From contig OU744726.1 in the NCBI GenBank assembly GCA_916613615.1, positions 17,983,515 through 18,047,514 of the forward strand: a stretch of DNA of 64,000 nt, in the 5' to 3' direction. A program made the translations under genes and the position numbers. The notes below the pieces were generated by a model. It had not been told where the DNA came from and made no database searches. It was given only the letters and a program-made list of their open reading frames with translations. Shown piece after piece: positions 28,801 through 43,800 of the stretch; position 1 is the first letter of the stretch, and each line of letters opens with the position of its first letter. The stretch is from Steromphala cineraria. Taxonomy: Eukaryota > Mollusca > Gastropoda > Trochida > Trochidae.

Positions 28801-31800
28801 CCGCCTCAATCGAAATAATTTGTAGAACTCCATTTCCGTGAACAGGAGAGAATTAAACATAGGCAACTCCTAATTTCTTCTTTTGTTATATATATATAAA
28901 TTTATTATGTATGTACATCTATCCATACTTACATATATATCTAGACTCGGGTGAAAACACGGAAATGCCTTAGATCACAGAGTCTATTAAACAAAGTATC
29001 ACTGATGTTTTGGTCAAATGTACACATATACATTACAAATTAAGAACATTATGTGTCTTCCTTTGCAACACAACTATTACAAATCGGATTTATTCCGAAA
29101 TAAAACTATTCGTCGTTCTGATACTTGATTCACCACCATACACATCAAAAACATAGTTACGATTATAAACTCATTTTCATCACATACTCTGTTGACACCC
29201 CTCATATTGCATTGATTTATTGCACATATTTTTAAGATAGAGAAAACACTTCTACAACTGAATGAACCTCATTTCCCTTGTTCCGTTTACGATCAAGAAC
29301 CTTCTGTGCGTAGCGCAATTGATCCCATCAGTTAAACAAGACTTATGACGATAACTGCCAACTACTATCCCAATTGAGCTGTCTCTTTGAATAGGCATTA
29401 CATTGTGATATGTAAGACACATAATTGTTATTTAGACAATTATCATATCTCATGTTATGAATTTGTCAATTGCTAGATACACAAATGTAACGATGAACGG
29501 GGAAGTAGGTTTGTCTCTTGAGAATCGTACATTTGGAAACTACAATATAACTGCAAAATCAAGTTTCAAATATTATATAAACATCACCTGTAAATTAACT
29601 AAAACTATTGTAAATATGTGGTGATTTTGTACATATGATATAAAAACAGGTTTATCTTTAAATGGCCACATATGGATGTAAGTAAACAACTTCAAGTTCA
29701 AAATGAAAAACAAAAGAGGCACACGCAATTTGTGTATGTTTATTCATCGATAATGTGATTTTTTAAAGAAAATATAGAAGTTTAGAAGTTTTCATGAAGA
29801 AATATGAAAATGTTATAAAATTAGTATAATTTAGGGTAATTATTACATCAATTCACCTTCACATTGACATCAGACTAGTCTTGCTTACATCAAGAGTTCT
29901 CTAACCCATTGATTCAAAGAAAGTGATGAGGCATGGTTTACCCCAAAATTGTTGTAATTTCAAGACCAATTTTGTTGTTAGTTACAATAATATTTCCACT
30001 AAGTATTTCCAATAATGTTTATGTTTGATTTTGTTATTCCTTTATATGTACACAAAAGTGATACACCCCAAGTATAAAGAACACAAAAATGCATAGCAAA
30101 GGCTACGACAACATCACGTCAACGTTACTGCCTGTAGCTAGTGGCACAAAGCCAACTATATGGAGAACTTCTGTGGTGATGGTTGATTTATAACTGACAC
30201 AATCCTTATTGTCAAGGATGAAAAGGATAGAACAATTTTCATAGCCTTGCGGCGCTACAGTATTATACATTGTGAACTTATCATGGCTCTGTTAACTTTC
30301 AACAATAACAAACACAATTAATGTACACTAGAAATCTAATGTTTAAGTAAGTAATAGTTTCAATTGACAAGAAAAAAACGCAATTTGAATGTGATAAAAC
30401 AATTGTCTACTCACGAGTCTGACATCCCTTTCCTTTATATCCCTTAACACATCCACTCTGACAGTGACCCGTCACTTTATCACACACTTCATCCGGGCTC
30501 TTACAGTTACACAGTGAACTGCACTGCTCGCCAAATACACCGTCAGCACACTCTGGAGATAGTATTGACAAATGATCAAACTCAGTTCATATTGCATTGA
30601 TGGGTTATTATCATGATAGATAAAACGCTTCTTAAACTGAATTAACCTCGTGCCCCTTGTTCCATTTACAATCAAGAACATTTAAGTATTGAATTTTCAT
30701 AATTTACAGTTTTAAGTGCTAATTTTGTTTGTTTGTGGAATTCCGTTTTTGTAATTTTGATTTCTACGTGTTAACACCTCAGATCAAGTGGTTAAATTAT
30801 TGATAATTATTTCTTTCCATAACTTTTGTAGAAAGGATCAATTAAGGAGATGATCCTATTTTACTTGCAGTTCAAGAGCACAATATTAAATTCTGGTCAA
30901 ATGAAATATAAAAGATTTCACTATAAAACTTTGAACAGTCTTAACTTACCATAAACCTCTACTTCACAAAGATTCAGGATCAACTTCTCCTGGTATGTTC
31001 TTACCAGAACATTACTTCCATTCACGGGAGTTGTACAGTGCATTGATAGAATCGGGTCCAGTGGGTCGCCAGGAGACCGGGTGTAACAAGGCTTACCATC
31101 AACAGTTACCGTGAAATTTTCCAATCTTTCTTTATCTGTTATGGCAAAGAAATTATTTTCGAGGATGTTTCAATTAGAATTGATTTACTTTTTGGTTATC
31201 GTGTGATGTTTTACCCGATCAGATTATTCTTTTCATCTCTTTCTGTCTGCATTGATTTTGTTCATAATGTGTCTTATAAAGACATTACTCCCATTCACTG
31301 GAGCTGTACAGTGTATTGATAGAGGTGGGTCAAGTGAGTCGCCAGCAGACCAGGTGTTACAAGGCTTACATTTGTACCATCAACTGTTATCTTGAAACCG
31401 TCCATTCTCTATTTTGTTTCTGTTAACAGTTGTAAATAATCTGTCCTTGCTTATATGTACTGTCAAGTCTGACAATCATGTTTGAAAAATATTTGTAATT
31501 AAATGACGGGAGGAATACAGCTGCATACCAAGGTTTCTTCACATTATAATGTAACTGCACTAGCATTGCCTGAAAACCACTTAAGTAAGTTTCATGTAAA
31601 CAACACATCTGGAACAATTGTTTTCCATAAGACGTACGGAAGTTCTAAACGTTCATTTAAGCATACGGCAAGAATATTTTGACCACTTTCTACAGTAAGC
31701 GATTAGATGTCAGCAGTGTTTTAACAATTTGTTAAGTATACTCGCTAGATTTGACATATACCTTCTTTTCTGTACGTTTTAATGTGGTAACTTATGCACA

Positions 31801-34800
31801 TTATGAGAAAAAAATCGAACATATACTTTACTTTGCGAGGTAGTTATCACAGCAGATAACGATTCAGCAACCTTTAACTAAGACTTATATATCAAACTGC
31901 TGATGTCCGAGTTTATATATCCTTCCCATCAAAATTGTATACTCAATTCTATTAATTATCCAAATTTGTTTTAATGGTTCCAATGTAGCAAATACGAAAT
32001 GATCAAATCTTTTAAAGGTAGTATTACCTTTAACACATAAGCTGATATAGACTACTGTCAAAAAGAAACTCTACCACTTACTTTTGTAATCATGTTGATT
32101 TAAAAAAGAAAAACAAAAAAGTTGAAAACAAAATATAATTTCTTTAACCTTCCAACAATTAAAATTTAAGGGGGGATATAAAATCTTAAGTGAGCAAGGG
32201 TAAAAAATCGGCTTTCCAGACATCAAACGCACACAAACTCATCGAAAATGCACCAAAGAACCAAATGACTTTAGGTTTTTCTTAACTTCTTGGTGGTTTC
32301 AACCTGACAACAATTTCCGTAACCTGACGGTAAAAGAGTTCATGCAGTATACCTGCTTAGCGGGGAGGCAATTCCTGAATGTTAGTAGATCTACTGGTTT
32401 AGTTACAGTAAAAATCTGAAAATACCATTGGAGATCATATTTCGACAAACGTGACAAAAAATGTCCATTATGCAAGGCAATTGACGAGATCAAATATATG
32501 TTTGTTTTGTCGTAAATACCTGCTACGAAAATACTACTTTTTACAGGATTAATGTCCTGTAATCCTGTAAATGCAATCATTTTATTAGTCAAACAGTATA
32601 TTTACAGATGCAGTATTAATGGTTTTACACCAAAGCTGGAATATCTTAAAAATTAAATTGTACGTTACGATAATTCAACAAGATATATATTTTTATCTAC
32701 AGAAACTGAAGAAATGTTTCAATATTGGTCAACCTTGCATTTATTATTTAGAAATTATCCTATTTAGTTAGTGAACTAGCCATTTGTGGAGTACGTATTT
32801 GTATACATGTGATATTTGTAAGCATTTCAACTCATGTATTTGCCTGTATTAAAAATATAAAAATAAAAATAAAATAGAAAATACTACTTTTTACATTTCT
32901 TATTGGTCAAAACGAATAAATAAGAACAGAAATAGGAACTTTTAGACCTTAAAAAGTAACGCATGAAAACAAATTGTTTGCTTTTGTGGGTAAGGATACG
33001 GATAAGCCAAGGTAGTGTTGTGTATGATATGAACATGTTAACTAAGAGACGGGCCAATAGCGCTTGTTATGATTTAGCACACGTGTATCATAAGTTGCTG
33101 TGAACGTTTTAATGCCTCAAAACGTGTTTCTTACTTGAACTTGGAAAGTAGACCTTGATGTAGTATATCTGATGTATCTGACCAAGATCCACCTTCCACC
33201 AGGCCTGGTTCTGTCCCACATCTGTGTGTGTACAAGTCCCGGACCAGTACTCAGTGCTCCTTATTCCATCAACAGCCAGGAAGGAGTCCTTCAGTCCACA
33301 TGCAGCACCAATGGGAGCAGAATAGTTCCATTGACAGTCATTGACTCTACTGCTTTGGGTGGTGTCTTTACCAAGTGCCAGGTTATCTGAAGTTATATTG
33401 GGATTCTCATATGAATTATGATAACCATATTTTCCATTTGGAATGAATCTCAAAATGTGTTTTTCCACACGGTTATAGACTGTTTGAAATCCGTTAGTTA
33501 AACTAGCGTAATTTGCGAAGCCAGTTGTACATGTACAAAAGTTCCATTTACTACTTTCAAACAGGTAAAAACTACAGTATATGGACAAACACATTACGAA
33601 AATCATTTCATAGATTCTGAAGTGTAAATTTCATATGAAAATGAAAATTGCAATAAAATACAAAAGCAAATTACAGTTGAACAACTGTTTTGACCTTATG
33701 TAACTGGCCGTGAGCTCCGCCCACATTGGTGCTGCTTCACTCGTGTGAGTTTAAAAGGTAGAAAAGTCTGTGAAAAGTCTCTTACTCATGTTAATGATAT
33801 ACTTTATATTTTTCTAATTATATATATATAAATATAATATACAGACATTTCAAAATCAATCTTTACATTCTATAATGAAAATATAATCATATCTAAAATT
33901 TTCAAAAAGTATATTGTGAAAACAGGTTGTTATGGTGCAATACTACATTGTAAAATACTCCTTTAATGAACGAACTACGTGAACAGCAAGCAGGATTATG
34001 CATAAATACCTATTTTGTATGACCTCTACTCTAGCTTTAAGTATAATATATCACAAACAAAATTTAGATCGGAAGGAGGCATAGCGTTAACATCTAATAG
34101 TGAAGTGACAGGTTTATTTGCATTTGGGAACACTGATCCATATTGCTTATACAAAAAAGACTGTACACAGTGCGCATAGATATCATTTAATTATCAATGA
34201 ACAGACAGATTTCTTTTCAAATACAAAGATAGAAGCCTTATATTAAACGCTATCACTAAACCATTTATAAAGTAAATGTAAATACAAAATTAGCTATAAC
34301 GACTGCAGTACCGTTCCGCGAGAGTGTAAGCCAAATAATGATTAAAAAACTAGTAACAACAACAGCGCGTGGGTCATGCTTTGCACGTGCACTACATTAT
34401 GAAAAAGACATGGGCTTTCGGAGACGTACAATGGAAGGTGAGGACGTAGGCAGCATTTCTCTACAGAAATGGATGATGCGCCCAATCTTTCCTCTAGATG
34501 AAAATAACATACCTTTAGAATTTGGAAGTAGTTCTACAAAAAAGAGTCCATAGTGAAGTAAATAACATAAACGATATGGCAGAAGAAGGTTGACCTAAAT
34601 TCATTGTATCTTGAACAACCAATCAACGTGGACTGTACTTTTTACCTTTTCATACTTAATCGCCACTGCAATTTAACAATTCGTTTATTTAAAGTTAATT
34701 CCAGGCTGCTTTTATAAAAAATTCGTTTTCGGTGGCATATTGGGGACATATATCTTTTGTAATCTTCATCACCGTTGTATTGACTAGAGTAGAGCATTGA

Positions 34801-37800
34801 ATGGTCTTTGGAAGGAACTGCAATTAGTTTGCAACTTTCTCTCTACATTTCATATATTTTCGGTTCAGATGAAGAAGGCAGAATTTCACTTACTAAGATG
34901 TTTTAGTTTTACTTAATGTTTTTACCCATGAGGAAGTTATCTACTACAGTAAGCATTCAACAGTCTATATTGACACTATAGTCATAGCTTCTTGATATTT
35001 AAAGAATACATTAAATTGATGTTCAATTACTTTTTCAAGAAGAAAATTAAAATCTAATTTTTTGCCTATTTTTTGCATTTCTCTTGGTATTGGAATGAAC
35101 ATGTTAGATGTTTTGAATAAACGACCATACCGGAGCGGTATTGATATAAGTATCTGCTTGTTTTCCAATCCGGTTACTACTTTTATTATTTTGGAAATAC
35201 ATATTTTTAAACCATAAACGACCATAATTTATCACGGACTGTCTAACACTACATTTGCCTAATGGTTATTAATGTAACTTAACATGATCCTGGTCTTTCA
35301 TGGCTAGATAATGAGGTTTCTGTCACAGATCATTTAATAAGATATAAATATAAATTTGCAGTGATTATTGTTATCCAAATTATAGAACAATATCGAAAAA
35401 TAAAAAGACATCTCTTCCTAACAAAAAAGATTTTTAAAAATATTGATATGGCTGTTGGGTCAGATATTTCTTTATCGAACTATGAAAGAAGTCCCAGTTT
35501 ATGTTTGAAATAAAGTAAATAAGTCATCAAAAGGATGAGGGGAATTTCATAATCGTATAATGAAGAACATTGTCAGTTAATATAATGTTTTATAATCTAA
35601 AACTGTGACACGGGTGACATCGCTCGTTGAAGATCGATATCAAGCGATATCTCCTAAAAGATATTGTTTTGACAGTAGATGTTTGACAATGCACTGTCAT
35701 CAGCAGGGACATGACATCACAATCATTTTGCATCATCAGTAACAATGTCACAATACTATCACGTCATAAAAAGATGACGTCACAATTTTATCACATCAAA
35801 AACACAATGACGCCACAATGCTATGACATAAGAGTATTAAGGCTATGCAGTATTCAAGGTTTATGATGAATAAGATGAAAAATGATCTTGGATGATAAAT
35901 AGAATCTCATCTTCGTGTATTCTAAAAACAAATATATCAACACTCGATAAAAGTTAAATATCCTTGCCAAGCCTCGGATATTTGTTACTTTTATCAACTT
36001 GTGTTATTGATATATTTGATATCAGAAGACACTTGGATGAGATTCTCTACTTAGGCTCCTTCTACATTCTCTACATGATACACTTTAACATAACACTCTT
36101 ACTCTTTGCAGGTATTTTGTGGATCTAAAAACATGTGGCCTATCCAGGAGAAAACAAAATTTCCGTAAACGAAAAAGATGCATATGGGTGAATCGTTTAT
36201 GTGAATATAGACGAGTTTCTTTCAACTCTACGCCAAGGCGAAGAAATGGTCAGCAGTAGTCAAAACCATGTCATTTGGCTGTAACGACTACATCAAACGA
36301 AGACGAGGCACCCGACAATACCAATACCAAAAACAAATAATGTAAAACCCGAATAAAAGTTGTTATCATTGTTTTTCGTTAATTGAAATTAAAGGTATTT
36401 GTCAAACCGTTACAGTTACATAGATCGTGATACATACTGTTTTAGTCTGCCATGAGAAGGGTTAAAGGAAGGTTATTCCGGCTGATATTTGGGTGTAGTA
36501 TAACTTAAAATTAAGTTAGTTTTACTACGGGTCTAAACAGTAGACTCGTGGTATAATTACTACTTGCCCTTAAAGGGGCAGTAGCACGTTTGAGGGGGAA
36601 TCTAAGGTGATATCAGGGAATTGGAAATAATGGTTCCAGTTGAAAGCCAATGTATTTAAAGGGGCAGTAGCACGTTTTTTGATAATTTTATATTTTAAAT
36701 TTTTCTCTGATAATTGTAAGTTCATGTTAAATGTATTAAATTGACAGTGTCAAAAATCTCATTACACAAGTCAATCATCTATAGTCAGAGGACAAAGTAT
36801 GAAGATTCACTTAAAATCCATTGGCGGCCATTTTTTTGTGAACACCTTTAATTCATTTTTGTAAGAAAAAGGAATGGCATTGCTAAACTGAACGTTACAT
36901 ATTTAAATTATTACTGCTCCATTTAGTTTAAATACATTGTCTTTCAGTTGGAAGCATTAATTTTCATTTTCCTGACATCACCTTATATTCCCCCTAAAAA
37001 CGTGCTACTGCCCCTTTAAACTATATGGAGCAGTAATAATTCAAATATGTTACGTAAAGTTTAGCCATGCGATTCCTTTTTCTTACACAACATGAATTAA
37101 ATGTGTTCACAAAAAATGGCCACCAAAACATTTAATATGAATCTTCATACTTTGTCCTCTGACTATGGATGATTGGCTTGTGTAATGAGATTTTTGACAC
37201 TGTCAAAATAATACATTTAACATTAAATTACAATTATCAGTGAAAATTTTAAAATATAAAATTATCAAAAAAACGTGCTACTGCCCCTTTAACACGTTAT
37301 TGCTTTAAATTTAGTTGAATGTTATTTAATGGAAATGGCATGGTCAATGTTCATTATCAATAATATAGGATGTTTGCTCGCTGGATTTGCCCAAAGGCAA
37401 ATCACAAGGGCAAACATCCTTTATTATTTATCAAACCAACTGAACACGTCTTATCTATTTTATAAACCGCCAACAAGTTATATTAACAGATAACGTGAAA
37501 GCATGGGAAAGAGCAGAGGCGGCTGTAAAATATCAAATAACCCGAACTCTGACCTTTAATAGTTTAATAGTAATATCGGTCGGGAGTGTGAAGTCTGCGG
37601 GTTCGAAACAATATATCGCCAAAAACATTTCAGTGTCTATTAGATTTGTTATATTTTTCAAAAGTTAATCAGTCGACAATTTGACTTGAACAAAAATCAT
37701 CAATTACATTATTCGGAAATAATTTGTTGAAGAGAGATATATTAATAAAACCTTGCAGTGTGATTATGTTGATAATAACCTTCATCTGAGGGAATATTAC

Positions 37801-40800
37801 TCGAATAATTCCCTTGCCGTATGAAGGAAATTAAGATATGTAATGAACTCAAAGAACAATGGAGTGAGGTTCATAATTTTAAGAACCTATTTATATATAT
37901 CTGTCTTTTAAATGTCTGGATATAATCATGCACAACAACTGACTTTGGGAGCAATTAATGTTGAACTTCCTGTTTATACTTATCATCAATTTATCATTTT
38001 AGTTAGGTGACGGTTCAGGACATGAAGGGTTTCGGTCTTGACTATGTTTGTAACGGGTTTGACATTAATTCTTGATCATCCAAAACCAGATTCGTTTGAT
38101 TTCATTTCTATATTAACAACTGTCAAAGATACTTTAAATGATAAACTGGTTTGAGCTCATATAAAACATCAACAAAAAATTTCATTAATGAAAATTTTAG
38201 AGCAATATTCTTTACTTAGTAACGGTTTTGACATCTGTGGTAACGGGTTTGACATACATTGTAACTGTTGTACTATATGTACTAAATCAAACACAATGAG
38301 GTTTTTCTTGGGTACAAATTGCATTTTTAGCTCTTATATTCATTGACCACAACAATAGTTTAAACTTCCATGTTATTCATAGATATTCTGTGTTTTTGTT
38401 GTTTGTTTCAAAACCGTTACCTTAACATTCAATACCTTTAACCGTCCTTCTAGTTGAGCTCTGTTCATCATTAAACGATGAAACTCAGAGACTTTTTTGT
38501 CCAACTACATTGTGTAGCTTATATATTCACTGATCACAACAGAAAATAGTAAGTATTTCTTTGTTCTTTATATATTTCTGTTTATATGTTGAATATTTTC
38601 AAAACCGTTACCAAATGAGTCAATATCGTTACCATTTTGTTTCAGTTGAGCTTCATTACATTACCTTACAATAATCAAAAGGCTGTTTTGTACATGTACT
38701 TAATAAACCTCACATATTCATTGAACACAAAATGAAATAATATAAATTTATATGTTCTTCATAAAAAAATGTAGTTACCAGTTCCCAGTTTATTTCAATT
38801 AAGACCTGTTCTTTCATTTAATCACAAAATAATTTAGTTTTGTTTTGTACAATTACATTATATTGCTTTAAAATTAATCGATCACAATAGGAAAAAGTTT
38901 GTATTCCTATGATTTTTATGAAAAAAATTGTTTTTCCTATTTTTTTCAAAACCGTTACCAAATTAATCAAGACTGTTACTAATTTTTGTCAGTTGAGCTC
39001 TTTATAACATTTGATTACAAAACATTTTTTGCAATAACATTATTTAGCTCATATATTCAGTGACCACAAAGGGAAACTATTTTAAATTTATATGATCCAA
39101 CAAATAAATTGTTTTTGTTGTTGTATGTTTCAAAACCCTTACCAATTGATTCAATACCGTTACCGTTATATTTCAGTTGAGTTCTGTTCCCTCTTTAATC
39201 TTACTAATATGTAAACTGTTAAAGTCTACCTACATTGCTTTGGTTATAAACATTTGTAATATAACTTCAGAAATTAATATTTTACAAACAGATTTAACAA
39301 CAGGAAATGAATATGATATATTGTCCATATCATTACCATATGTGTCAATACCGTTGCCTTTCTAAATAATAAAACAAAAACCGGGTTAAAAACTGTATAT
39401 GTCAATCCTATTACCGTTACAGTTTCAACTTATTTCTCTTTCATACTTGTTAACAATATTGATATGACAAAAATGTACATCCGACTCTATACATATTTGG
39501 AGTGGTGTAATTTCTGTTTTCTTCCTTCTTTTACAATCTCTGCAACCATGTGGTTCTAGCAGACAGGAAGGAGGTGCATACAGGTAGTTTCCATTTTACA
39601 TGAAAGGGAGGTCTCATTATTTTCACACAATAAGATGATGGTAACGGTATTGACATAATTCCCTGTGACAATATATTTATCAGTTTTCGGCGCTATCTTC
39701 CCTTCTAAATGAAAGACTTTGATGCAAAGTTTTATGTATAATTATAATGTAGGTATTTCAAGGAATCATTGTCTTGAGTCCATAACATAAAAAGTCATCC
39801 AAAAATCTTTTCCATCTTCTTTTGAAATCGTTTCCTAATTCATCGTTTCCTAGTTCTCCTCCAAACTTTTGGCCAGCCTTACGATATAACTCTCCTCGGT
39901 ATCCTAGTATAAGTGTAGCGTAAGTTGGTGCCATTATCGTTCCCATGGCTATTCCGTTTATTTGTTTGTAATAGTGGTCATTAAAATGAAAATTATAAGT
40001 TGTAAGGATAAATTTCCCACGTACTATAATGAAATATTTTGACATCCTCTCAGGTAGCTCATGGGAGTGTTTATCCAACCAATAATGAATAGCTTCTATA
40101 CCTAAGTCATTAGGGATTTTTGAATAAAGGTTAGTCACAGCAAATAATACTAACTTTGCAGTTTGGTTTAGGAAAACAAAAAAATATCTACTCACATCTC
40201 TGACAAGTAGGACCGGACCATCCTCTTTTACAGTTAGAATAACCCTTGCACTGGAAGTTGGAGTCGCATCCTGACGTACAGTGACATTTGAGAGCACCAG
40301 TTGTTTTGTAGAACACAGTCACTGAAATAAACAATAAACAATTACTACATTAATACGAAAGAACCATATACTTATTTTACATTACTTAGCTGGCCCGTAG
40401 GAAGCAAGATAAAAGGGGGCAGGGGCCCCCGCTTCCCCCCACTAATTTCATAACCATTAAGTATGCAGCTACCGTCAAGATTTACGCTCAAACGTAGGGC
40501 CTTTGAGTAATTTAAGGGTCGGTGGGACTGGTATCTATAACATCAATCGAATGCAACATATTCCTTCAAACAGATCAATATGTAGATATTCTGATAGCTT
40601 GAATAATTTACAATAAAAAGTTGGCTTGAGTTTGGTTGCAGTAATTTTCAAGTTGCAGTCACTTTAGGCGAATGCAACCAAATTAGTTTTTAGCAATTAT
40701 TCATCATTTTCATATCTTTGCAAATAATAATTTGGTTGCAGCGTCTGTAGCTGCTTTTTGAATGGCAAATTAAAGACCAGATTGGTTGCAGAAGTCTATA

Positions 40801-43800
40801 ATCTTGTTGATATTTGACAACAATTCGAATTCGCCATGTTTAACAAGGAAATGGACTTCAGGGATTACATTGGTGAAGGAATGTCAAAAGTACCTAGCAA
40901 GACATGTTTTATGATAGTAATTGTTATAAAACTCAAGATCAATATCACTATATTGCGACTTGCTTTATCAGTCCTTTCTATCAAGAACATTGAATGGATA
41001 ATACTAATAAAATAATCAATATGTAAAACGGTAAACAACTTAGGTATCAATATCCTACCCATATAGAATAAGCTAAAGGAAGAACAGTCGAAATGTTCAG
41101 CAATGCGAAATCGCGACCTCGGTCCATTCACCCAAATTTCGGTGCTGAAATCTAAAATTCTACACAATATCATTTGCCATAATTTACAGCCAAATATTGA
41201 TATGGTTTCATACTAATCTCCTAAATACATCCACTTTTGCCAAAACGTGGAAGATACATCGATTCAAATGAACAAAGAAAAATATTTTCCTGGTCAATAA
41301 CATTAGAAGCATGAATGAGAAAATTACAAACCCTTATCCAGCATTTATTTTCAGCACATTCAATATGAATTAGATCCTTTCCTAATCACCTTAAACAGCC
41401 TTGTTTCAGTTCATTTTGAATTCAAAACCTGAATGGAGAAAGGAGAATGAAAACATTACTCAAAGGAAAACGTGGATAGGTTGATGTTGAAGCTAATACA
41501 TGATCAATTACAATGACCTAAGCTTATGACAAGCACAGATGGCTTCCGCTTACACTTAACCAGGTGTTCTTTAAAAAATCTCCAAAATATTGATATCCCG
41601 AATTCCAAGGATATCATAAAAGATGACGTATGGAATCGCATTAAGAATTGCTTTCTATCAGTCAACAAAGTCAACAAAGTCAAATTCAGAATCTTTCATT
41701 TTACATTATTTTAACACCAGATTGTGAATTTCTTTAAATCTTCTTCAAGAGCTAAATGAATTAATTTTTTAATTTCAAAGCTTTATCTGTTACACCTTTT
41801 TTCAAAAAACGCTGTTTACATAGATAATGACCAAAAATAACACAGAAAGAACTGTTTTGGCACTCTTTGTTTATTTACAAAGTCATAAATTATCAGTATC
41901 ATACTTTGACGTTCGAAATTGTGAGTACTTCTTCACAACTGATGTGCCTATCACAAGCGTTCGTAATCGCATTTCACTTACAAAAAGATTTTGTTTTGTA
42001 GTCTTTTGAAAGTTAGTATCGTTTCTTTAGCCCCTGAGTGTAGTAGACATTGTATTTACATTTGAGAACATTTGCACGTTTGCTAATACAAATAAAAACA
42101 ACTGAATATGTAAATGTTTTATGATAGTAATTGTTATAAAACTCAAGTCAGTAAAAAAGGTCTATCCATAAAGTCGATAACGATTTTAAAACCTGATGTG
42201 ACCTGATCGAAAACCGGTCACGAAAGTGTTCGGTTGGTTGTTGATTTGTCATTAAAAAATAAATGAATTGGCTAGGTAAGGTTATCATCATATTTCAATC
42301 TGTAACCATATTTTTACAAGCCAAGGCTTTTCTGTTGAATAAGAAATCGTGTCCTATAAAGGGACCGCACTGTGACCAAACTCACAAATTATGCGATTCC
42401 ATAGTCTTCAGTATTGTGTCATGCCTTATATCAGGATATGGATAATTATCACAGCTATCTGAAATGCCCATTTTGACATTATTGGTTGGAGCTATTTCAG
42501 CATGTTACAGTCGCTTTAGAAACCCTGGCATTCCCGCTCCTCAATTACTCATGCCTTAGACTCCCCCCCCCCCCCCCCCCCCCCCTTTCCGGGCTTAGAA
42601 ATAAAATAAAAAATCTGCCCCCCCCCCCCCCCCCCCCCCACAATTGGGAGATTATTATTAAATTATGATGTTAGAAATCACATACTACAATTCTATGTTC
42701 GCAAGTCATACCTTTTATTAGCAAGTGTTGTATATATTAGATTTCATCATAAATTTTAGTCATAGAATCAGCCAGGTACAAAAGGATAATTGTTAATGAA
42801 AAGGTTTTGTAAGTTTGGGGTTACGGAGATTAAAGACAAGAATAATTTTATCCTTCAATGTTCAAGATATAAGGAAATCAGATATAAATATATAAAACGG
42901 TTTTATTGGAAAAAACAATCTGTTTATAAATTGGTTCAGTTATTTACATTACAAAATACTACTAAATTATAGGTAAATTGGGTAAATTTCTTTTCAACGC
43001 CATGAGAATAAGAAATGTGTAACTATATATCTAGGTCTTAAGCTTTTTGAGAAAAAAATGAAAATAGGTTTTAAGGGCATGGCCTTTCTCATAGGTCAAA
43101 GGGCCACAGAAGCTATAAATTATAACCCTCACTAGTCCAGGAGTCTACACAAGGTTTCAGCTTTCTAGGCCTTTTGCTTCTGGAGAAGAAGACAAAAATA
43201 GGTGCTAAGGGAGTGGCCCCTCTGAGGGCCACAGGGCCTCAAAAAATTTATAATCCTTAATAGTCAAGGAGTCTGTACAGAATGTTTCAGCTTTTTAGGC
43301 CTTATGCTTTTGGAGAAGAAGATGAAATTAGGTTTTAAGGATGTGGCCTCTGTAGATCTTACGAGGGACCACAGGGCCACCAAAGCCACAATTTATAATC
43401 CTCACTAGCCAAGGAGTCTGTACATAAAGTGTCAGCTCTCTAGGCCTTAGGTTCTGGAGAAGAAGATAAAAATAGATGTTAAGGGTTCTGCAATCGTTTT
43501 TTCAAAATATATTTGGTCATAATCTTTAGTATTTAAGCTTCTTAAATGAAGTGCTTTAACTGATAAACTATGTCACTAACATATGCCTCTGAGACATTAG
43601 GGTAGAATGCAGTTAAAATACCAAAAACTTATTTCGACTCTTGTAATTATTTTAATTAAGGAAATTCCATAATGACGGAGTGTTTTGAAGTAACATAAAC
43701 GGATATTGTTTAATTTGCATACAGTAACTTCGTTGACCCCTGAAGACATAATGTAATTCAATTTAATTCATATTAATTGTTTTTGATTAAAATATGTTTT

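Noticed and set aside
34338..34553. 71-codon plus-strand frame
   Set aside because: No recognisable motif, no splice or promoter support, isolated in an intron.
39758..40297. 179-codon frame running through exon 2 into the RT fragment, as a possible fusion
   Set aside because: The frame inside exon 2 is not the one used by the receptor. It is a chance overlap of two unrelated readings.
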